A stretch of DNA of 64,000 nt from DATKYQ01 sp964640665 (GCA_964640665.1 CAZXHT010000013.1:1-64000), one strand, 5' to 3'. Shown: positions 1 through 8,961, counted from the first letter of the stretch. Translations and numbers: made by a program. The notes: generated from the sequence alone by a model not told the origin.

Positions 1-1
1 G

Positions 2-43
2 TTGAAAAAGCTGGGTTTGGAAGAGCAGGACCTATTGGATTAA
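2..43 (+). CDS. C-terminal end of a protein entering from the left edge (partial)
   Basis: A frame open from the window edge ends in TAA at 41-43 and would encode a C-terminus reading LKKLGLEEQDLLD. The composition (acidic, Leu-rich, no rare codons) is that of an ordinary bacterial C-terminal helix, and the gene would converge with the heparinase gene on the other strand. Only 13 codons are visible, so neither family nor reality can be established. It could equally be chance open sequence. Confidence 0.35.
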   Translation: MKKLGLEEQDLLD

Positions 44-67
44 TGTTCTTAATGTGCCAACGTCCCC

Positions 68-104
68 TTATTTTCTTCCCTTATTTTCTTATTTTCTTAT
101 TTTT
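68..104. repeat. Short AT-rich tandem repeat (TTATTTTC units) over the 3' end of the heparinase gene
   Basis: The octamer TTATTTTC occurs at 68, 81 and 89, and an imperfect copy (TTATTTTT) lies at 97. The tract is strikingly AT-rich against the GC-rich surroundings. On the minus strand it spells the last codons of the heparinase-like gene (basic tail KNKKIRK, stop TAA at 83-81) and continues beyond the stop. Slippage here would lengthen or shorten the basic C-terminal tail. Confidence 0.6.
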
Positions 105-3023
105 TCGCAGAAGGCGGTCATGGCGCTGACGATGCGCTATGCACCAGGCCAACCACAGCAGCCATATCAGCGATCCGGAGTTGGAATTCCCGCTGGCACA
201 GCCACACCCGCCCTGGCCGCCGTTGCTCTCGTAGTCACCCGCGGATCCCCCGTCCCCATCCAGGCCTGCATCGAGTTGTTCGTCTTGTGCTCGATCGACC
301 CACACCAGGACCGTTGCTTGTCGGCTTTCCTCCAGGCCATCAGAGACCACCAGGGCCAAGCGGTAGTGTCCCGGCCAATCGGGTGCAAAAAGGGTTGTCG
401 CGGCATGCGGAGTATCGCACACCGCCGTGCTCCTTAGCGGGTGCTCCAGTACGCTCCAGTGATAATCCAGCGCGTCCCCGTCGGCGTCACAGCTCGCACT
501 CCCGTCTAGTTCGACAGGCTCGCCCACGCGGGTCGACCCGGGCCCGGCGATTGCGGCCTGTGGCGCATGGTTGCCGGCCGGTCCCTCGAAGGTGACGGCG
601 AAAGGGCCCGGGCCAGGAAGCCGCAAGCTGAGCGAGCCACTCTCGAGTCGCGCCTCGCAAAATCCCTCTCCGCCCGCCGCCGCCGGGACAGGAGTGAACC
701 TGATCTGATTGGCCGGGCCAGCGTAGTAACCGCTCAGCCCGCCCGCCTCCCAACTCACCGTCAGCGTGCCCGGTTGATCGAGGACAACCTCCCGCCCGGC
801 AGATGATATGCCGGTGCCATCCCCCAAGAACAGAACATCCGGGCCGGCGATGGCCATGGCGCCGGTTAAAACAAGATCGCCCGCGGTGATCTCACCGGCG
901 CCCGGGAGCGCAACAGCCGCAAGATGCACCCGGCCGGCTTGAGTGATTCGGAAAGCCGCGGCACTGTCTCCGGCCGCAACGGCTTCGACCACGGGTGCGG
1001 CCTCGGCCGGAGCCAGCGGGAACAAGAGTGTCATGAAAGCCGCCCGCGGTCCGTCTACCACCGTGTGTAGCACGGTGTGGGTCTCTTCACGCCAATGCCA
1101 GGCATCATGCACGTCCTGCGTGGTGGAGAGCGACAGATTTCCCCCGGCCGCGGCCACCCGCAGTTCCAGAGTCGCGCCTGGACGCACCACCCGCGCGCCG
1201 TCGGCGAGCTGCTCGTAATCTCCTCCCGAGGTTCCACCGCCGTTGAGGTGGTTGAGCAGGGCCAACTCGTGCGATTCGCCGTCAGCGGTCTCTACCGTAT
1301 CGGCCTGGACGAAAAATGCATGATCCACGAACAGCATTCGCCGCGTCCAGTTCGTCTCGGGCGCGACTGTAAAATAATGGGCCGTGACCCGGGCGTGCTC
1401 GATGGCGGGAGTGGAAAACGCCCGTGAAAGCGTCGCCGGGCTGTCTACGCCCGGAACCCAGCCTCCCTCGCGGCTGGGGTCCGTGATGACGATACCGCCG
1501 TCCTCGATAGTGAAGGGCGGAATGCTGAGCTGCGGATCCTGTGGGCCCCGGCCGTCGACCAGTAGAATGTTGTGGTTGGCCGGGTGGCGCACTTTGTCAT
1601 GGTTCTCCCAGCCCAGGTAGCCCGAATCCAGAAGCAACACTTCGCCATGGGACATCAGGTGAGTGGTGCCCGGATCGGAATGTTCATGTCCCCCGGATCC
1701 CTCTAGCGGCTCGCCGTCATAGCGGAAGGCAAAGCCGGCCGCGATGCCGTGTTCGGCCATCATGATCAGGTAAGTATCATCGGCGCCCCAACCGGAGCGA
1801 AACACGGCATGTCCGTTCTCCGGCGAGAAAATACTGGGGCCGATGTCCGGCCGACGAGCCTGCAGCGAGTCGTCATAGGCAACCAGGGTAAGCAACGACT
1901 GGTCGACCGAGCCGCTCGTGTCGTAAGACGCGACTCCGCGCTGCCAGGCCCAGAGATAGGCCTGTCCATTTGGCAAACCGCAGAACGGGCCCCAGAAGTT
2001 GGTAATCCCGGGAGTGCCGTCGTCGAAGGGCGGAAAGGTACCGTCGGGCATCAGAATCTCAAGCAACCAGTCCTGGCAAAGTGCCAGGCGCGGATTCGTC
2101 CAGGGATCCGGAAACAAGACGCCATCCACCGTCCAGCCCGCGCCGCGGGTGTAGCGGTGCCAGGCCCAGTAGAAAGGCGCAAGGTTGATAGCAGCGTAGC
2201 GGAAATACGTGGGACCCTCGGCGTAGGCCCCGTCGATGGAGGTCAAGACGCCCAATCCCAGTGTCTCGGCAGTGGAAATGCCGAAGTCGATCCAGGCTGC
2301 GGGATCGCGGTACTCATCCAGCTCATCGCCCAGGCTGTGTTCGTAACCATTGAGCACAATGGCCGCAAGACCCAAAGCCGCGGCGGTCTTGGACCCGTGG
2401 TTTGTGTTGGCCGCGCGGTTGATGGTCAGCCAATAGGCCTCTGTCCACTTGTAGAAGAAATCGGCGGCGAAAGTGGCCAGGCGATCTTCCAGTGCCGCGG
2501 CGTCCTGCAAGGGATAACCGCTTCCGGCCAGGATATCGTATGCCGTGGCGTACATGGCAAGCTCCTGGGCACACAAGATGTCCAGCGTGGTCGAGGTGTA
2601 GTCAATGATGCGGCAGGTCGGCATCATGCCGGCCACGAGCTCGGCGGCCCGGGCGCCGTATATCCGGCGCTCGGCGTCCGAGGAAAACGGTTCGACCGAA
2701 ACGGTATCACCGGTTTGCCGCGCGGTGCGGCTCATGGCATATACGAAGGCCGCCGCCTGGGCGATGTTGCCCTTGAGCTGCTCGGCGTTGGACTGGTGAT
2801 CGTCCAGATCGTAGGCGCGGTCGGCCATCTGGACGACCTTGAGGTAGATCGATGCGTACGGCTCGCGCGTCAGGCGTGCTTGAATCTCCCCGGCTTCACC
2901 CGGACCGTAGAGCGTACGCGGCCTCTCGCCGGGCTCCATGCCGGGTACGGACCAGGTGCCGGCCCTGACAATTCCGGCAAGGGCGAGGCCGGCGACAACC
3001 ATGGATATAGTGCGAAGGCTCAT
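81..3023 (-). CDS. Secreted heparinase II/III-like polysaccharide lyase with PKD-like domain and C-terminal sorting tail
   Basis: The 980-residue protein starts with a signal peptide (about residues 1-22, MSLRTISMVVAGLALAGIVR). Next comes an alpha/alpha-toroid-like region rich in Trp, Tyr and His (about 50-390). A heparinase II/III C-terminal beta-sandwich follows, with the motifs VFRSGWG, GGHEHSDPG and HNILLVDG. An Ig/PKD-like domain lies near 868-915 (LDGSASCDADGDALDYHWS). The C-terminus has a GGCGC motif, a hydrophobic segment (SLIWLLWLAW) and a basic tail, the arrangement of MYXO-CTERM-type surface-sorting signals. The family cleaves uronic-acid polysaccharides such as heparin or alginate by beta-elimination; the substrate here is unknown. 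It is transcribed divergently from the PDZ/thioredoxin-fold gene, with under 70 bp between starts. A second heparinase-like protein lies at 38354-42184. Confidence 0.75.
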   Translation of the reverse strand: MSLRTISMVVAGLALAGIVRAGTWSVPGMEPGERPRTLYGPGEAGEIQARLTREPYASIYLKVVQMADRAYDLDDHQSNAEQLKGNIAQAAAFVYAMSRTARQTGDTVSVEPFSSDAERRIYGARAAELVAGMMPTCRIIDYTSTTLDILCAQELAMYATAYDILAGSGYPLQDAAALEDRLATFAADFFYKWTEAYWLTINRAANTNHGSKTAAALGLAAIVLNGYEHSLGDELDEYRDPAAWIDFGISTAETLGLGVLTSIDGAYAEGPTYFRYAAINLAPFYWAWHRYTRGAGWTVDGVLFPDPWTNPRLALCQDWLLEILMPDGTFPPFDDGTPGITNFWGPFCGLPNGQAYLWAWQRGVASYDTSGSVDQSLLTLVAYDDSLQARRPDIGPSIFSPENGHAVFRSGWGADDTYLIMMAEHGIAAGFAFRYDGEPLEGSGGHEHSDPGTTHLMSHGEVLLLDSGYLGWENHDKVRHPANHNILLVDGRGPQDPQLSIPPFTIEDGGIVITDPSREGGWVPGVDSPATLSRAFSTPAIEHARVTAHYFTVAPETNWTRRMLFVDHAFFVQADTVETADGESHELALLNHLNGGGTSGGDYEQLADGARVVRPGATLELRVAAAGGNLSLSTTQDVHDAWHWREETHTVLHTVVDGPRAAFMTLLFPLAPAEAAPVVEAVAAGDSAAAFRITQAGRVHLAAVALPGAGEITAGDLVLTGAMAIAGPDVLFLGDGTGISSAGREVVLDQPGTLTVSWEAGGLSGYYAGPANQIRFTPVPAAAGGEGFCEARLESGSLSLRLPGPGPFAVTFEGPAGNHAPQAAIAGPGSTRVGEPVELDGSASCDADGDALDYHWSVLEHPLRSTAVCDTPHAATTLFAPDWPGHYRLALVVSDGLEESRQATVLVWVDRAQDEQLDAGLDGDGGSAGDYESNGGQGGCGCASGNSNSGSLIWLLWLAWCIAHRQRHDRLLRKNKKIRK

Positions 3024-3092
3024 GACGTTTCATTTTAGCAGAAAAGATTTGCCGTTTCTAATCACTGGATCACTGGTATGCTTGGGGGTATC

Positions 3093-4037
3093 ATGCCGCT
3101 CATGCGCGCGTCGGTCTGGATCGCGATTTTCGTGTCGGCGGCCTGCTTGTCAAACTGCAAGAAGGACGAGCCGTCAGGGGCGAAGCACTCGCCTGACCTT
3201 GGCATCAAGGTGATCCCAACCGGGCAGAAGCCGGCCCGGGCTCCCGGGTCCAAGGGCACCATGTTGGAGATGGATACCGAGGAAGTGCGCATCCTGCTGG
3301 TCAAGCCCGGCGGTCAGGCCGAGAACAACTCCTTCTGGGCCGGCGACGTGATCGTCGCGGCCGATGGAAAGAAAATCACTTCTGAAGACGAACTGCGTGA
3401 TGCTCTCGCCGCCGCCGGCGAACGGAGAATATTTCTCGAGCTACAACGGGATGGCAAGCTCTACACACTGCCGCTGAGCACGCCCGACCCGGGCTGGTTG
3501 GTGCTCTCGGGAGATACCTTCAAGGGGTTTTTGCTTACGAAACTTCAATCGGCGCGCAAAGAGACCCACCTCGAAATCGGCAGCCGCATTCCCGAATTGA
3601 AGCTGCCCGCCTTTTCGGGCCCCGACTTCGTTCTGTCCAGCTTGCGCGGCCGTCCGGTGGCCTTGCTGTTCTGGGGAACCTTCGCAGGGAGCTGCTATTC
3701 GCAGCTTCAGGCGCTGGCCAAGGCCTGCCGACAGGCGTCGGGTGGCAAGCTGGCCTGCGTGGCGGTCGACACCATGGAGCTTTTTACGGCGGTCGGCAAA
3801 ACCGAGAAATACCAGGCCGAGATGAAGAGGGTATGGCGCGATATCTGGAACAAGGGCATCATGCCGGTCGATATGTTTCTTGAATCAGAACGCCTCTTCG
3901 GAGTGCACAAGCTGCCATTGCTGCTGCTGATCGATCGCCAGGGGGTAATTCGCGCGCGCCTGCAAGGCCCGCTCGAAAACCCGATCGGCGAAACCGCAGA
4001 GGCAATTCAACAACTGCTTGGAGAAAAAGATGACTGA
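3093..4037 (+). CDS. Exported PDZ / thioredoxin-fold (TlpA-like) protein lacking the CXXC motif
   Basis: The 314-residue product begins with a short hydrophobic signal (residues 4-18) and has two candidate lipid-acceptor Cys (C18, C22), neither in an ideal lipobox. A PDZ domain spans about 62-128 (VRILLVKPGGQAENNSFWAG; ADGKKITSEDELRDAL). A redoxin/TlpA-like domain spans about 160-310 (GSRIPELKLPAFSG, then LRGRPVALLFWGTFAGSCY). Where TlpA proteins have WCxxC, this sequence has A198-G-S-C201, so only the second Cys is present and dithiol-disulfide exchange is unlikely. A peroxiredoxin-like or purely structural role is possible. ATG 3093 was chosen over ATG 3078 because GGGGG sits just upstream. 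The 3' end overlaps the transketolase start by 8 nt, suggesting translational coupling. Confidence 0.75.
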   Translation: MPLMRASVWIAIFVSAACLSNCKKDEPSGAKHSPDLGIKVIPTGQKPARAPGSKGTMLEMDTEEVRILLVKPGGQAENNSFWAGDVIVAADGKKITSEDELRDALAAAGERRIFLELQRDGKLYTLPLSTPDPGWLVLSGDTFKGFLLTKLQSARKETHLEIGSRIPELKLPAFSGPDFVLSSLRGRPVALLFWGTFAGSCYSQLQALAKACRQASGGKLACVAVDTMELFTAVGKTEKYQAEMKRVWRDIWNKGIMPVDMFLESERLFGVHKLPLLLLIDRQGVIRARLQGPLENPIGETAEAIQQLLGEKDD

Positions 4038-6033
4038 GGACAAGCACGAAGAGCTTGAGCAACTTGCCGTCGACACCCTGCGCCTGCTGTGCGTGGACGC
4101 CGTGCAAAAAGCCAACAGCGGGCATCCGGGTATGCCCATGGGAATGGCCGACTGTGCCATGGTGTTGTTTCACGACTTCCTCAGACACGACCCCGCCGCA
4201 CCGGACTGGCCGGGCCGCGACCGTTTCATTCTTTCCGCCGGACACGGATCCACCTTGCTCTACAGTCTGCTGCACCTGTTCGGCTACCCGCTGACCCTCG
4301 AAGACTTGAAACGCTTCCGCCAGTGGGACAGCCCGACACCCGGCCACCCCGAGTTGGGTTGCACCCCGGGAGTGGAAATGACCACAGGGCCATTGGGCCA
4401 GGGTTTCGCCACCGGCGTTGGTCTGGCGTTGGCCGGCAAGTTGCTCGGCGCTTGGCTCAACACGGACGACTTTCAGCCCCTCGATGGGCGCGTGTTCGCC
4501 ATCGTCTCGGACGGCGATCTGATGGAGGGCATCTCCGCGGAGGCCGCCTCGCTGGCCGGCCACCTGCGGCTCGGCAACCTGGTCTATCTCTACGACGACA
4601 ACCACATCTCGATCGAGGGAGACACTAATCTTGCCTTCAGCGAGGATGTCGGCAAGCGTTTCGAGGCCTACGGCTGGCACGTCCAACACGTGGACGGGCA
4701 CAACCGGCCCGCCATAGCTCGCTGCCTCGAACAAGCACTGTCGCAGAACGAGCGCCCGGCAATCATCTGCGCCCGGACCCATATAGCCCACGGCAGCCCG
4801 CACAAGCACGACTCGGCCTCGGCCCACGGTTCGCCGCTGGGCCCCGACGAGGTGCGCGCTACCAAGCAGGCCCTGGGCTGGCCTCCAGACGAGAGCTTTC
4901 GCGTGCCGGACGAGATACGCGAATTCTTCGCGACAAGGGTCGCGAAACTCACCCAGGCCAGGCAAGAGTGGCAGCAACGCTTCAACGCCTGGCGCGAAAC
5001 GCACAAGGACAAGGCCGCCCTGTGGGACAGGCTGCACGGACCCGAGATCCCCGACGATCTGCTCGACACCCTGGTGGAAGCGGCAGGCCAGGACGTGGCC
5101 GCCACCCGGGTGCTTTCCGGCAAGGTGCTGCAGCGAGTGGCCGAGATCATTCCCGGCATCGTCGGCGGCTCGGCAGACCTGGCCCCTTCGAACAAGACTA
5201 TGATCAAAGACAGCCCGGCGGTTGAAGCCGGCTCGTTTTCGGGGCGCAACTTCCATTTCGGGATCCGCGAGCATGCCATGGGGGCGATCCTGAACGGCAT
5301 GGCGCTTAGCGGCGGATTGATCCCCTACGGCGGCACCTTCCTGGTTTTCTCCGACTACATGCGCCCGGCCATCCGCCTGGCGGCCTTGATGAGGCTGGGA
5401 GTGATCTATGTTTTCACCCACGACAGCATTTTCGTCGGAGAAGACGGCCCCACCCACCAGCCTGTCGAGCAATTGGCCGCTCTACGCGCCATCCCCGGCT
5501 TGGTGGTCTACCGCCCGGCCGACCCGATCGAGACCGCCGCCGGCTGGGCGCTGGCCGTCGAGCGCCGCCACGGCCCGACCGCCCTGGTGTTGACCCGGCA
5601 GAAAGTCCCCGTGCTCGATCGCCCGGCCGGCTTCAGTTCAGCCGACGCTCGCCGCGGCGCCTACGTCGTCTGCAAAGAGCGCAACGGCCGGCGTGAAGTC
5701 GTTGTCGCCAGCGGCTCGGAGGTCGCCCCGGCCACCGCGGCCGCGCGCGAACTGGGGATCCGCGCCGTCTCGATGCCGTCGCGCGAGCTTTTCCTGGCCT
5801 TTTCGCAAAGCGAGCGCGACGAGATCATTCCGCCCGGCTATCGCGTGGCCGTGGTCGAGGCCGGCCTGGATCCCGGATGGCACATGCTCACCGATCGAAA
5901 TGGACTGGTGATCGGCATGCAGGGCTTCGGGGCCTCGGCCCCTGCTGAGGTCTTAGGCGACAAGTTCGGCTTTAGCGACGAGGCAATTTTGGACAGATTG
6001 AAAAAGTGGGCCATTGGGAATAAAGGGAGCTGA
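4030..6033 (+). CDS. tkt: Transketolase
   Basis: The 667-residue protein has the full transketolase architecture. The TPP-binding half contains SGHPGMPMGMAD (substrate/TPP His), LSAGHGSTLLY, TTGPLGQGFATGVG and the TPP/Mg motif SDGDLMEGISAEAASLAGHL ending in YDDNHISIEG. The Pyr domain has FGIREHAMGAILNG (catalytic Glu), FLVFSDYMRPAIRL and the GEDGPTHQPVEQLA loop, followed by a C-terminal domain. It transfers two-carbon ketol units between pentose-phosphate and glycolytic sugars in the cytoplasm. ATG 4030 is preferred to the upstream in-frame TTG at 4018, because GGAG at 4020-4023 lies at proper spacing. The stop is 2 nt before the acyl-CoA dehydrogenase start. The length is normal for the family (about 660-680). 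Confidence 0.96.
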   Translation: MTEDKHEELEQLAVDTLRLLCVDAVQKANSGHPGMPMGMADCAMVLFHDFLRHDPAAPDWPGRDRFILSAGHGSTLLYSLLHLFGYPLTLEDLKRFRQWDSPTPGHPELGCTPGVEMTTGPLGQGFATGVGLALAGKLLGAWLNTDDFQPLDGRVFAIVSDGDLMEGISAEAASLAGHLRLGNLVYLYDDNHISIEGDTNLAFSEDVGKRFEAYGWHVQHVDGHNRPAIARCLEQALSQNERPAIICARTHIAHGSPHKHDSASAHGSPLGPDEVRATKQALGWPPDESFRVPDEIREFFATRVAKLTQARQEWQQRFNAWRETHKDKAALWDRLHGPEIPDDLLDTLVEAAGQDVAATRVLSGKVLQRVAEIIPGIVGGSADLAPSNKTMIKDSPAVEAGSFSGRNFHFGIREHAMGAILNGMALSGGLIPYGGTFLVFSDYMRPAIRLAALMRLGVIYVFTHDSIFVGEDGPTHQPVEQLAALRAIPGLVVYRPADPIETAAGWALAVERRHGPTALVLTRQKVPVLDRPAGFSSADARRGAYVVCKERNGRREVVVASGSEVAPATAAARELGIRAVSMPSRELFLAFSQSERDEIIPPGYRVAVVEAGLDPGWHMLTDRNGLVIGMQGFGASAPAEVLGDKFGFSDEAILDRLKKWAIGNKGS

Positions 6034-6035
6034 AA

Positions 6036-7190
6036 ATGGACTTTCGCTTCAGCGAGGAGCAGGAATTTTTCAGGACCCAGGTCAAAGACGCCGTCGACAG
6101 GCTGGTTCGGCCGATGGCGCAGGAAATCGACGAGACCAATGAATTTCCGCGCGACCTGTGGCGGGAGTTCGCCGCTCTCGGTTACCTGGGTTTGCGGCAT
6201 CCCGAAGAGTACGGCGGCCTGGATGCAGATGTAATCACCTCGATGATCTTCTACGAGGAGATAGCCCGCGGCTCGTGCGGCTTCGCCATGTCGGCGACAA
6301 TGCAGATCCTGATGGGCACCTACTTCATCGGGCGTTTCGGCTCGGAAGAAATCAAGCAGCGCGTGCTGGTTCCGGCCATCCGCGGCGAGAAGATCGGCAC
6401 GATCTGTTTCACCGAGGACCAGTCAGGTTCCGACCTGGCCGGCACCAAGACGACGGCCACGCCCAAGGACGGCGGCTGGGAGCTTTCCGGCCGCAAGATG
6501 TGGGCCACCAACGGCCCGGTCTGTGACTTCGCCACGGTGCTGGCGACAACTGATCCAGGAAAGGGCATCGATGGCCTGAGCTTCTTCCTGGTCGAGAAAG
6601 AGAACGAGGGCTTCGGCACCGGCCAAGAGATTACCAAGCTCGGCTCGCGCGGTTCGGTCACAGGCGAACTGATCCTCGACAACATCTGGGTTCCGGCGGA
6701 GAATCTGCTGGGCGAGGGGCCAGGGAACGGAGTCGGCTACACCACTGATATTTTGAACGAAGTGCGTGTGATGACGGCTCTCAACGCCTGCGCTATCGCC
6801 AACGAGGCCATACAGGACGCCCGGCGCTATGCGCTCGAGCGGGTGGCCTTCGGCAAGCCGATCGCCCGCTACCAGCTAATTCGATCCAAGTTCGCCGATC
6901 ACTGGGCCTGGTACGAGGCGGCCCGGCTCTTCACCTACAAGGCGGCCTGGATGATACAAGAGGGCCAGCCGTGCCGCGAAGAGTGTATGCTGGCCAAGAT
7001 GTTCGCCACCGAGATGTGTCAGAAGGCGGTCGACGAGGCCAGCCGCATCTACGGCGGCAACTCATTTGCCATGGAGTATCCCCAGCAGCGATTTCTGCGC
7101 GACGCCCGCTTCTTGCTCTTCGGCGGCGGGTGTCACGAGGTTCTACGCAACGTCCTGGGAGCGGCCTTCCTGCGCCGGGGCGGGAACTGA
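6036..7190 (+). CDS. Acyl-CoA dehydrogenase family flavoprotein with altered catalytic-Glu motif
   Basis: At 384 residues this has the standard ACAD size and layout. It has an N-terminal helical domain (FRTQVKDAVDRLVRP), a middle beta domain with the FAD/substrate signature ICFTEDQSGSDLAGT and KMWATNGPVCDFATVLA, and a C-terminal helical domain (RVAFGKPIARYQLIRSKFAD; ASRIYGGNSFAMEYPQQRFL). Such enzymes oxidise acyl-CoA to enoyl-CoA and hand electrons to ETF, whose genes follow directly. The segment that is normally YEGTSEI near the C-terminus reads FGGGCHEV here, with Gly near residue 364 at the usual catalytic Glu position. The base may come from elsewhere, as in isovaleryl-CoA dehydrogenase, or the chemistry may differ. 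Substrate unknown. Confidence 0.9.
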   Translation: MDFRFSEEQEFFRTQVKDAVDRLVRPMAQEIDETNEFPRDLWREFAALGYLGLRHPEEYGGLDADVITSMIFYEEIARGSCGFAMSATMQILMGTYFIGRFGSEEIKQRVLVPAIRGEKIGTICFTEDQSGSDLAGTKTTATPKDGGWELSGRKMWATNGPVCDFATVLATTDPGKGIDGLSFFLVEKENEGFGTGQEITKLGSRGSVTGELILDNIWVPAENLLGEGPGNGVGYTTDILNEVRVMTALNACAIANEAIQDARRYALERVAFGKPIARYQLIRSKFADHWAWYEAARLFTYKAAWMIQEGQPCREECMLAKMFATEMCQKAVDEASRIYGGNSFAMEYPQQRFLRDARFLLFGGGCHEVLRNVLGAAFLRRGGN

Positions 7191-7198
7191 GGCATGCC

Positions 7199-7993
7199 AT
7201 GAAAATCATCGTGCTCGTCAAGCAGGTTCCCGATCACGAGGCCATCATTCAGCTGAAGGCGGACGGTCTGGAGATCGAGAATCGTTACGTCTGCTCTTTC
7301 TTCGACGAGGTGGCCGTCGAGGCCGCCCTGTCGATTCGCAAGGCTCATCCCGAATGCGAGCTTCTGGCCATGGCCGCGGGAGGCAAGCGCCAGCTGGACG
7401 CCTTGCGCCGGGCGGTGGCCATGGGAATCGACCGCGTCGAGCAGCTAGGCGACGAGAGCCTCGATGGCGCAGACAGCCTCGTAGTGACGGCCGCGCTGGC
7501 CGAGAGGTTGCGGGTGATCGAGCCAGATCTGGTGCTGTGCGGCAAGCAGGCCGGTGACGACGACCGGGCCGCGGTCGGACCGATGCTGGCCCAGATGCTG
7601 GGCATGCCCCACATCGCGGCCGCCGTCTCGCTCGAGGTCGATCCGGCCGCCGGTAACGTTCGCATAGAACGCGCCGTCGAGGGCGGCAGCTGGACGATCG
7701 AATCCGGCTTGCCCTTGCTGGTGACTGCCGAGAAGGGCCTGGCCGAACCGCACGTCCCGGTCGTTACACGAGTGATGAAGGCCATGCGGGCCAAGATCGA
7801 AAACATACCGCTATCGGATTTGTTCGCAGACGGCCAACCTCCCGCCGCGGGCACCCGGCGCCTGCGGCTCACGTCGCCGCCTGAGCGCCAGGCGGTAACG
7901 ATGATCACCAGCGCCTTTCCGGAAAACGTTGCCGAACTCGTTGACCGGCTTGATCAGGCCGGCCTGCTGCCCGCGACGGGAGGTGGGCGATGA
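7199..7993 (+). CDS. etfB: Electron transfer flavoprotein beta subunit (EtfB/FixA-like)
   Basis: The 264-residue protein opens with MKIIVLVKQVPDHEA, the typical EtfB start. The ETF beta family features RRAVAMGIDRVEQLGD and LVLCGKQAGDDDRAAVGPML (AMP-binding loop) follow, then ESGLPLLVTAEKGLAEP. It forms a heterodimer with EtfA carrying FAD, plus AMP or a second FAD. ATG 7199 is the natural start: it lies 8 nt after the dehydrogenase stop and gives the family-standard N-terminus, although the frame is open further upstream. The stop codon overlaps the etfA start (ATGA). Because fixC- and fixX-like genes follow, this could be a FixA-type bifurcating subunit. The loop reads GKQAGDDD rather than the GDTAQ-type sequence often seen in bifurcating ETFs, so that remains open. 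Confidence 0.93.
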   Translation: MKIIVLVKQVPDHEAIIQLKADGLEIENRYVCSFFDEVAVEAALSIRKAHPECELLAMAAGGKRQLDALRRAVAMGIDRVEQLGDESLDGADSLVVTAALAERLRVIEPDLVLCGKQAGDDDRAAVGPMLAQMLGMPHIAAAVSLEVDPAAGNVRIERAVEGGSWTIESGLPLLVTAEKGLAEPHVPVVTRVMKAMRAKIENIPLSDLFADGQPPAAGTRRLRLTSPPERQAVTMITSAFPENVAELVDRLDQAGLLPATGGGR

Positions 7994-8961
7994 GCGCATC
8001 CGAGATCTGGGTAGTGGCTGATGTCCGCAATGGAAGCGTGACACAAGCGACGCGTCAGACAATCGGCGCAGCCCGTGAGCTTGCCGCAGACAAGAATCTC
8101 AACCCCGTGACTGTGCTGATAGACGCTAATGGCGATCTCGCAAATGAATTGGCCTTGATCTCTCCTGTTGTCGTACGGGTCGAAGACGGCCAGCCATACG
8201 AGTCAACACGCTGGACGCACTTTCTTGGTCGACTTGTCGAGATGCGCGGGGAACCGAGTGCGATCTTCGCGGCCGCGGGCTCCGCGGGCATGGAGTTCGC
8301 CCCGGCCCTGGCGGCCCGCCTCGAAGGTGGATACGCCGGCGCCTGTCTGAAACTCTGGTGGGAGGACGGCAAACTGGCTGCCCGCAGAGCCATATACGGC
8401 GGAAGGGTCTACGAAGAGCTGTCCTTCACGGCAAGCCCGGCCGTGGCCACGCTTCGAGCGGGTGCCTACCCGTTGCCCAATCCCTTGGCCGAACGGGGCA
8501 AAATCGAAACTGTATCGATCGCGCCTCCCTCCCTGTCCGGGCCAATAGTCAGAGATCGTGTCGCTTCCACAAGTGGTCGCGATCTCGGCGAGGCGTCCCG
8601 GGTGGTGTCGGGTGGCCGAGGCATGGGCAACCTCGACAACTTCAAGCTGATAGAGGAGCTGGCCGCCGCGCTTCATGCCGCCGTGGGCGCCTCGCGGGCG
8701 GTGGTCGATGCCGGCTGGCGTCCCCACGCCGAGCAGGTGGGCAAGAGCGGCAAGACAATTTCGCCCGAGTTGTACATCGCTTGCGGTATTTCCGGGGCGA
8801 TACACCATGTGCTGGGCATGAACACATCCAAGCTGGTGGTGGCAATTAACAAGGACCCCGAGGCGCCGATTTTCGAAAACGCCGATTTGGGCATCGTCGG
8901 CGACGCGCTGCAGGTCGTGCCGCGACTGACGCAGGCGCTGGGGGAAAGAGACAATAAATGA
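7990..8961 (+). CDS. etfA: Electron transfer flavoprotein alpha subunit (EtfA/FixB-like)
   Basis: The 323-residue protein has an N-terminal ETF alpha/beta domain. Its C-terminal FAD-binding domain is diagnostic: VVSGGRGMGNLDNFKLIEEL, GASRAVVDAGWRPHAEQVG, SGKTISPELYIACGISGAIH and VAINKDPEAPIFENADLGIV. It binds the FAD that shuttles electrons from the dehydrogenase to the quinone oxidoreductase. The gene shares ATGA overlaps with etfB upstream and fixC downstream, so the three are almost certainly translated together. The N-terminal half is more divergent than the C-terminal half, as is usual for this family. Confidence 0.95.
   Translation: MSASEIWVVADVRNGSVTQATRQTIGAARELAADKNLNPVTVLIDANGDLANELALISPVVVRVEDGQPYESTRWTHFLGRLVEMRGEPSAIFAAAGSAGMEFAPALAARLEGGYAGACLKLWWEDGKLAARRAIYGGRVYEELSFTASPAVATLRAGAYPLPNPLAERGKIETVSIAPPSLSGPIVRDRVASTSGRDLGEASRVVSGGRGMGNLDNFKLIEELAAALHAAVGASRAVVDAGWRPHAEQVGKSGKTISPELYIACGISGAIHHVLGMNTSKLVVAINKDPEAPIFENADLGIVGDALQVVPRLTQALGERDNK

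Noticed and set aside
1749..3038. A 429-codon open frame on the plus strand
   Set aside because: It covers the heparinase-like gene on the opposite strand. No signal peptide, motif or ribosome site supports it.
3859..5472. A 537-codon open frame on the minus strand
   Set aside because: It lies wholly opposite the transketolase gene and the end of the PDZ gene, with no family resemblance; it is a GC-rich shadow.
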